Assembly: GCA_963969365.1 (NCBI GenBank)
Contig: OZ017761.1
Coordinates: forward strand, 1 to 64,000
From: Asterochloris sp. CNOR1
Taxonomy: Eukaryota; Chlorophyta; Trebouxiophyceae; Trebouxiales; Trebouxiaceae
Length of the DNA: 64,000 nucleotides
Reading direction: 5' to 3'
The position numbers and the translations under genes were made by a program. A model generated the notes under the pieces. That model did no database searches. It was not told where the DNA came from and saw only the letters and a program-made list of their open reading frames with translations. How positions within the stretch are numbered: the stretch's first letter is position 1; every line of letters begins with the position of its first letter. Shown piece by piece: positions 58,408 through 64,000 of this stretch.

Positions 58408-61400
58408 ATGGCGCCTCGCATGCTCCTCTTGACGGCTGTCCTACTCTGCACTACGAATGTTGGCGAGGTCAATGCCGAGTCGACCAGCACTCAGGTGACT
58501 GGGCCTCTGAAAGGGTTCTGGGGAGTGTTGATTGGCCCTGCTGCCAGTGCTGGATGGTTTGGGTGGCCCTGCTGCTCACAACCATGCATCCCCTTCCGGC
58601 CGATGCAGGTTAATGTGGCTGGTCAACCCCAGGTCCCCCCGTTTCCTGTCCTGATGGGGTTGCATATGTGTCCATCACCTGATAGAGCAATTTGCAGCAT
58701 TGTGTAGGTGCACTCAGCTTCAAGTGAGATCATCCCCCTGCATGGAGGCCTTTCGCCAGCTGGCTGACCCGCCACTGATTCAAATAGGCTTGCCTGCAGA
58801 TGTGTCTCTCATCACCTTTCGGCCTGGATAACTGCCAAGGCCGGCGGTGCAGGCCAATATGTTTCATTGCATTGTTGGCACAGACTGTTCACCCCACGTC
58901 ATGAAAGCCATCAGCATTCTGAGAACTGTGTTGCTGTACAATGCAGGTTGGGAATCATCAGGTTGCATCTTGCTGTGTTCAAGTTGTCAGGTAGCGCCTA
59001 TGCAGGAGCTACTATAGCAAGCTGGCTTGTATAAGCCAGTTGCCTGCATCATGGGTTGCAGTTGCCATGGAGCCTATACCGGCGGGTGCCTGCTCAGTCT
59101 GTGTGGCTGTGTGCAGATCAGCAGCTCAGTCTGTGTGCATGTGTGCTAGCCCGCAGCTTCTTGCGGCTACAAGATCCAGAGTGGCTGTACCCTTCGCCAA
59201 AACCACACCCTGAGTGTCTCAAGAGGGACACGGCTCACCCACAACCATACCTGATTGAAGCAGAAGCCCTACTTTGGCTGCATGCAGGCCTGATGGTGTA
59301 GTGCCCCCTGGGCGGAAAGTTGCAAGACGTGCTGCTTTACAGTATGGAGGGATTCACCTGTTGCCACCTGTTGCAGGTGGCTGCAATGCCAGAGGTTGCC
59401 TGGGCTGCCACCTGCCTGAGACCTTGCGGCAGGCAGCAGCAGAAGTCTTGGCATGGCCTGCAGGTGCCTGCTGCTGCGGGCAGACGGGTTGCAAGTCCGC
59501 GCACATGACCAGCGAGACAGCCGCAGGTTTTGCCTGTGTGTGTAAGCTGAGCCTTGTCCATCAGCTCAGTGCTGTCAGCAGCATGCTCCAGACCCAAGGG
59601 CTGGGCCTTGGAGATGTTGCAAGGGGTCATAACCATGGCACAGGCCGAGGTGACTGTGGTTTGTCTGGCCGTCACTACTCTGGTGTGAGCAGGACACACT
59701 ACCAATGGTAGCTGCGTGCCTGCAGAAGGACCGCTGGGAGACGACATCCAACCGCCATGGGCTGCTGCATCAACAAACATGGGCCGCTGGCTTCAGTGCA
59801 CTGCAGCCCATGCTTGCCTGCTGCAGAAGGCTGCCCCTAGGCCCGGCCTCACAGCTGGACGGGACTGTAACTCTGACACAAAGCAGCAGCACTGCAACTG
59901 CCAGATGACACAGTCCTCAAGAATAGTGAAGCTGACTGTGTTTGGCGACAACTGCTGCAGGGATTTGCGCGCCGTCGCAAGCTCAGCGACGCCCACATGC
60001 CCGGCCTGACGGCTGGCAAGGACTGGGAGCCTGAGCTTGAGCAATGGCAGCGCAAGATGCAGGAGTGGAATGCACACGCCAGGAAGCTGCACTGGTGAGC
60101 TGGGAAATGCACAACCTGCATCATCTTGGTCCAGGCAAGCTGCAGGTTTGCGAGTGCCACTTCTCAAGGACCCCAGTCCAGCCCAGCAGCATACCTATTC
60201 GGGTGAGCTGCAGTACAGTGCAAGCGCAGGGATTTGCTATGGTGCCATGAAATTTGCTAGCATTGATATAGGCCTTGCCTGGCCTTGATGATCTGAGTTC
60301 CCATGTCGACCAGATGTGGTGTCCAGCACTGCAATGCTGGTGGGGCCTGTGTTGGAAGCTTGGGATCAAGGTGTGGTGGGAGCAGTGGTGTGGCACAATG
60401 ACTGGTCTGCAGCAGGCATCACAGGAAACACTGCGCAAACTCTGCCAACAGCCTGCAGATGTTGCTACGGGGTGCGGTGCAGGCCTGTCAGCTAAACACA
60501 GTGGGTGTAATTGCCCATGGCGTCAGGCAGCTGTTGTACATGGGTCCAAATGTTTTTGCTAGGTCAACAGTCAGTCATGCTGATGCTCTTCCTGCATATA
60601 TTTTGTCCATGTTGCAGGCCCGCGCAAAGCATGGCAGCCTCTGGCTACAGCCTCCTGTGCGCAAAGGGCTAAGCCTTGCCAAGCATGCTGCCTGGTTCAC
60701 CAGACAGGCCATCTTGCCAGCCCCTGCTCTGCAAATGCAACAGTCCATGCAAGCTGCCAGACTGCAGCTCTCAACCACCAGTGCCTTGTACATGCAGGCT
60801 CAATGGTTCAATGGTATGTACAGCTTGCTTACATGACGACTTTCATGACTGCAGGAGCCCCACACCGCCACAGACGACTAAGGCTCCTAAGACGACCAAG
60901 GCTCCTAAGACGACCAAGGCTCCTAAGACGACCAAGGCTCCTAAGACGACCAAGCCACCTAAGACGACCGAGGCTCCTAAGACCACCAAGGCTCCTAAGA
61001 CGACCAAGGCTCCTAAAACCCCGCCGCCACCACCCACCTGCCCTCCCAAATACTACTGGGAACCAAGCAAAGGCTGCTGCCCACGTGAGTCCTGACCTGT
61101 GCCGCAGATTTCCAGGCCGATGCCTGTCCTGTCCGCCCTGGCGCTGGGAGCAGAAGCACATGGGCTGCATTCTACTGGATCTGCACTTGCAAAATTGCTG
61201 ACGTGCATCCCAGCTGGTCCTGTACAGCGGTGCACTGCCCTCTGCAGAGCTCCGCTCCAGGCAACAGCAGCCCAGCATAGCAGCCTGCGTGCCTGCCTCT
61301 GCACTAGCAACCAGCCCATATCTGACAGCCTGCAGACCCGATACCACATGCCCTGCGCCACCCTCCACAGGCTGTGCAGCTGACGCCTGCTGCTGACCAG

Positions 61401-61812
61401 TGCCCTCCTGCCACTGCCTGCAGCTGCGCCCCCACCGCCACCTCCGCCCTGCTACTACTGCCGCCCGGGCCACGGCTCCCCCCCCCCCTCCAACCCCTGG
61501 TGGAACCCCAACCCCTGGAACCCGCCACGAGGCGGTGGCTGGGGTGGGGGCGGGGGCCAGAGCTCACCAGCCCAGCAGATCCAGCAGTTCATCTACTATT
61601 TCATCTCCCAGATCTTCCAGATCTTTGAGGGGTCCTGGTCCAGTGGCGGCGGCGGCTGGAACTTCAGCGGCAACTCGGGAGGTGGGGGCAGCAGCGGTGG
61701 CTCCTCCTGGAGCACGCACTCCTCTGGCGGCGGCAGCAGCTGGGGCCAAAGCTCGATGCAGCCAGTGTCGCACCAGCCTGCCAGCTACAGCAGCTGGCCG
61801 CGCCCACGCTAA
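58408..61812 (+). CDS. Secreted Cys-rich protein with TTKAPK repeats and Gly/Ser/Trp-rich tail, likely matrix or wall protein
   Basis: Exon 1 (58408..58494, 29 codons) is a signal peptide: MAPRMLLLTAVLLC then a short polar end, phase 0. The 3' exons join cleanly: 60618..60813 (64 codons, nine Cys, including CQACC), 60855..61084 (PTPPQ, then about eight TTKAPK hexamers with TTKPPK and TTEAPK variants, then PPPPPTCPPKYYWEP and GCCP), and 61424..61812 (PPPPPPCYYCRPGHG, Trp/Asn/Pro, poly-Gly/Ser blocks, QQIQQFIYYFISQIFQIFEG, ending SSWPRPR). The last exon has no start codon and is easily missed. Middle exons are less sure: 58609..58632, a Cys-rich one at about 59377 (GGCNARGCLGCHLPE), and 59961..60094 (LTAGKDWEPELEQWQRKMQE). 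Pro/Thr/Lys repeats and a glycine-rich tail fit an extracellular structural glycoprotein; this is inference from composition. The family is unknown. Confidence 0.6.
59846..60040 (+). repeat. 153-bp spaced duplication in the secreted-protein gene
   Basis: CCCGGCCTCACAGCTGGACG at 59848 and CCCGGCCTGACGGCTGGCAA at 60000 are copies; upstream GCTGCAGAAGG and GCTGCAGGGAT acceptor contexts match as well. The second copy is inside the better-supported exon 59961..60094. Confidence 0.55.
60870..61022 (+). repeat. 18-bp minisatellite encoding TTKAPK
   Basis: The unit ACGACCAAGGCTCCTAAG (18 bases) is repeated about eight times in frame with few changes: one unit gives TTKPPK and one TTEAPK. Near-identical units suggest recent slippage or recombination and possible length variation between strains. 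Confidence 0.9.
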
Positions 61813-61985
61813 GCCTAGCCTTAGATTGTGCCCCGAGCGGGCAGAGGAGTGCTTGCCGCACTCAGCAGGCACTCTCCGTTGGTACATGCCGCTGGTCGCG
61901 CCCAGCCCACCAGGCAGAGCCCTCAGAACCCTAGATTGTGGTCAATTCTTGTTTGTCAGTGGGACCACACAAGCTCTTATGTTCC

Positions 61986-62110
61986 CTGGCTGGCCCTGCT
62001 CAACTATTGGGACCCATACACCAACGTTTACCTGGCTGGCTGGCAGCGCACCACCTCCGTGCTGAAGTTGTGACGCTTCTGGCCCTCCTCCCCTTCATCA
62101 GTTGGCCCCA
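61986..62110 (+). repeat. Inverted-repeat copy A with conserved reading frame
   Basis: CTGGCTGGCCCTGCTCAACT to about GGCTTTCCC is about 70 percent similar by eye to the minus strand of 63750-63890. The shared frame reads WLALLNYWDPYTNV.LAGW..TTSVLK here and then stops. See copy B. Confidence 0.6.
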
Positions 62111-62189
62111 CTGTGGCTTTCCCTGTTGCAGCTCGCAAAGCTTATGCCCCCTCTACTCACTCTAGCACACGCTCCCTGAGACACCTTGG

Positions 62190-62640
62190 GCTCCTGCCTT
62201 CTGTGCCTGCAGAGCACAGCACAGATGCTGAGCTCCAGGTCTGTCCATATCCCTTGATTTAACACGCTGCTGCCTTTGACACTTCCACTGGTTGCTGTCC
62301 CTCACATCCATCTTCTGGTCCGCCCCACGGCCCAGCGCTCCTGCCTTGTTTGTGAAGTTGCCAGTGCATAACTGGTGGATGTGGCCGTGCATACGCTCGA
62401 ACATGCGCTCCCTCTGTCCAGTCTAGCACGCTACTGGGACATTCAGCTGGGCCCCTGGCTCTTGTGCTTGCAAAGGCACACAGCAGCTGCTGAGCTCCCT
62501 TTCTGTCCATAACCCTTATCCTGTGCTGATGCCTTGGACACCTGCAATTGTTTGTTGTCGTGCATACCCGTCATTGATTTCCCCACACCCCAGCGCTCCT
62601 GCCTTGTTGTTCACCTTGTCAGTCCAGCAATTGATGGTTG
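62190..62640. repeat. Tandem pair of about 255-bp units
   Basis: CTGAGCTCC..TCTGTCCATA(T/A)CCCTT at about 62229 recurs at about 62491. CACACC/CCACGGCCCAGCGCTCCTGCC at about 62322 recurs at about 62585 (CCCCAGCGCTCCTGCCTTGTT), and a following CAGTGCATAACTGG/CAGCAATTGATGG block is shared. The two units are clearly diverged. Confidence 0.6.
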
Positions 62641-62889
62641 AAACACTTGCACAGGCGTTGAAAGATGTGTGATGCTGGAGCTGGTGCCAGGCCAAAGCGC
62701 CTGTCATGGCCCCCCAGCCCCTTTGCTGGTGTAAATTTATAGATTGTGAACAGCTGTAGAAGATGAAAAGCTGCCCAATTGTGCTATTTCAGGGCAGTGC
62801 CATCCTTTTGCTCCGCAACAATTTGGAGGCAGTGTCATTTGTGGTTGTGCAACAATTGAGATGCAACATCTGAACAGGCGCAAGTGCTA

Positions 62890-62917
62890 CCCCCCCATCC
62901 CCCCCCCCCCCCCCTCC
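62890..62917. repeat. C-tract
   Basis: Seven Cs, AT, then sixteen Cs, T, CC. On the opposite strand this is a long G-run that could fold into a G-quadruplex; assembly length may be unreliable here. Confidence 0.9.
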
Positions 62918-63749
62918 TAGCAGCTTGCAGCATGTGAAAGGTTGATGTACATGTGCAGAGCCAAGGATTGTGCAGACACAGCCGCTGCATGCATGCACAG
63001 GGGCAAGGGTGCCCGGCAGCTGCATCTTGTACGGATGTATGTTCAGCTGTCCTATGCATGGCACGGTGTCTTCTGCGTCGCCGCTTGCTGGCATGCAACT
63101 TTTGGCTGCAGAGGCAGCTCATGGCCTCTCCCAAGCGCCATGCACCTGGCCCCAGTCCGCCGTCATATCACTCATTGAGCTTCTCACATGACTGTGCCCC
63201 TGTTCAGTGTATACAAGCTCCTTGGCTTGGCCATCCAAGTACCTGTACCTACTCAGTCCCCTTCCACGTGAAAGCTGCCGCCGTCGCTACTTAGGCATGT
63301 TCTGCAAGCATCTCTCCTTGCACCCCTCGGGTGCATCTGCTGAGGTAGATGCATTTCCAAGCACTGGTACTGCCCCGGCATGCCCACACTCTAAAGCGTT
63401 ACTGACCAGGAAGGGAGCAGCACCAACAGGCGCGTGCCGACTGGCACCCGCCGCAACCTGCCAGGTGCCTGGCTTCAATTTTAGAGGTGATCTTGACCGG
63501 CAGTGAGTTGTAAGATGCATTGAAGGGGCAGGCGTGTTCAGCTGTGGGCTACATGAACATGATGACAGGTGTGTGGGACAGGTACGTGAAAGGGGAAGCA
63601 ATTTGAGGCTTGATATGCCCGCCATCATTCTCATATGAACAGACGTTGTACTTCAGCATCTGCGAGATGCGTTGGCAAGCGCAGGAGCCAGGAACCCAGG
63701 GTGTCACAGGGGCATGCTTACTTAAGGGAGCGCGTGTTTGAGGGGCCAC

Positions 63750-63890
63750 AGAAGGGGAAGCCTCGCCAGGGCCACTTGGTCGAGGGGGTGGGCCAGAAGC
63801 GTGACAACCTTCAGCACAGAGGAAGTGCAGTGCCAGCCAACCGACTGGAAGTTGGGGTATGGGTGCCAAAGGTTGCAGGGGGCCAGCCAA
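63750..63890 (-). repeat. Inverted-repeat copy B with conserved reading frame
   Basis: On the minus strand, TTGGCTGGCCCCCTGCAACC through GTGGCCCTGGCGAGGCTTCC matches copy A at 61986-62110. The shared frame reads WLAPCNLWHPYPNF..VGW..TSSVLKVV without an insertion or deletion over about 28 codons relative to copy A, and it remains open further here. Confidence 0.6.
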
Positions 63891-64000
63891 CTAGCTGGAA
63901 CGCGGGGGCTCATCTGGTGGTCATTTCAGCAACAGGGTGTTCACCACAATTTACAGTTCTATGGACTCTGCCTGGCCAGCTGGGCGACACGAGCCGCATG

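Larger units (their letters stand above)
61813..64000. other. Repeat-rich region without a supported gene
   Basis: After the secreted-protein gene I find no splice-consistent gene. The stretch holds diverged inverted copies of one element (61986-62110 and 63750-63890), a tandem pair of about 255-bp units (62190-62640), and a C-tract at 62890-62917. The remainder, including 62920-63700, shows only short frames. Confidence 0.45.

Noticed and set aside
60829-61473. Minus-strand 214-codon frame with LRSLGRLRSLG repeats, and the Arg/Leu-rich plus frame (RRPRLL repeats)
   Set aside because: Both are alternative readings of the 18-bp minisatellite. Only the TTKAPK frame joins in phase to the Cys-rich exon before it and the polyproline exon after it.

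Overview
The window is a chromosome end of a nuclear genome, most likely from a green alga of the chlorophyte type (Trebouxiophyceae-like; inferred, not proven). It opens with 42 exact copies of the plant-type telomere heptamer CCCTAAA. Its genes are broken by many short-to-medium introns with strong TGCAG acceptors and GTGAG/GTGGG donors. Because of the introns, most real coding sequence lies in exons without their own start codon, so gene models were built by joining exons on splice sites, reading phase and protein similarity. No rRNA gene, intact tRNA, CRISPR array or intact transposon was seen. || Layout: telomere (1-452); subtelomeric tandem repeats (about 466-1060); a bacterial-type peroxiredoxin (1728-2374, -); an unrecognised acidic-tailed protein (2744-4681, -); an EAF-like transcription elongation factor (5764-6420, -) head-to-head with a 20-kb Nup214/Nup159-like FG nucleoporin gene (6740-27095, +); a BAR-domain protein (27864-32028, -); two paralogous von Willebrand A (vWA) domain proteins with Gln/Gly/Pro-rich N-termini, head-to-head (32260-40519, - and 40710-46194, +); an extended short-chain dehydrogenase/reductase of the cinnamoyl-CoA reductase/dihydroflavonol reductase group (47260-50489, -) head-to-head with an isocitrate lyase/PEP mutase-family lyase (50592-56026, +); an orphan protein (56319-58089, +); a secreted Cys-rich, TTKAPK-repeat, Gly-rich-tail protein (58408-61812, +); and a repeat-rich stretch to the end. 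|| For vWA1, vWA2, the reductase, the lyase and the peroxiredoxin the exon lengths and phases close exactly into complete reading frames (480, 403, 330, 344 and 188 residues). Three gene pairs start divergently from 320-, 190- and 102-bp intervals. || The most unusual signal is not a gene. Across almost every gene, introns contain tandem, decaying copies of a neighbouring exon edge together with its splice site, usually at about 105-125 bp spacing. FG and Gln-rich exons are also symmetric (phase 1 at both ends). Together these suggest that local duplication across splice junctions drives intron growth and exon repetition here.
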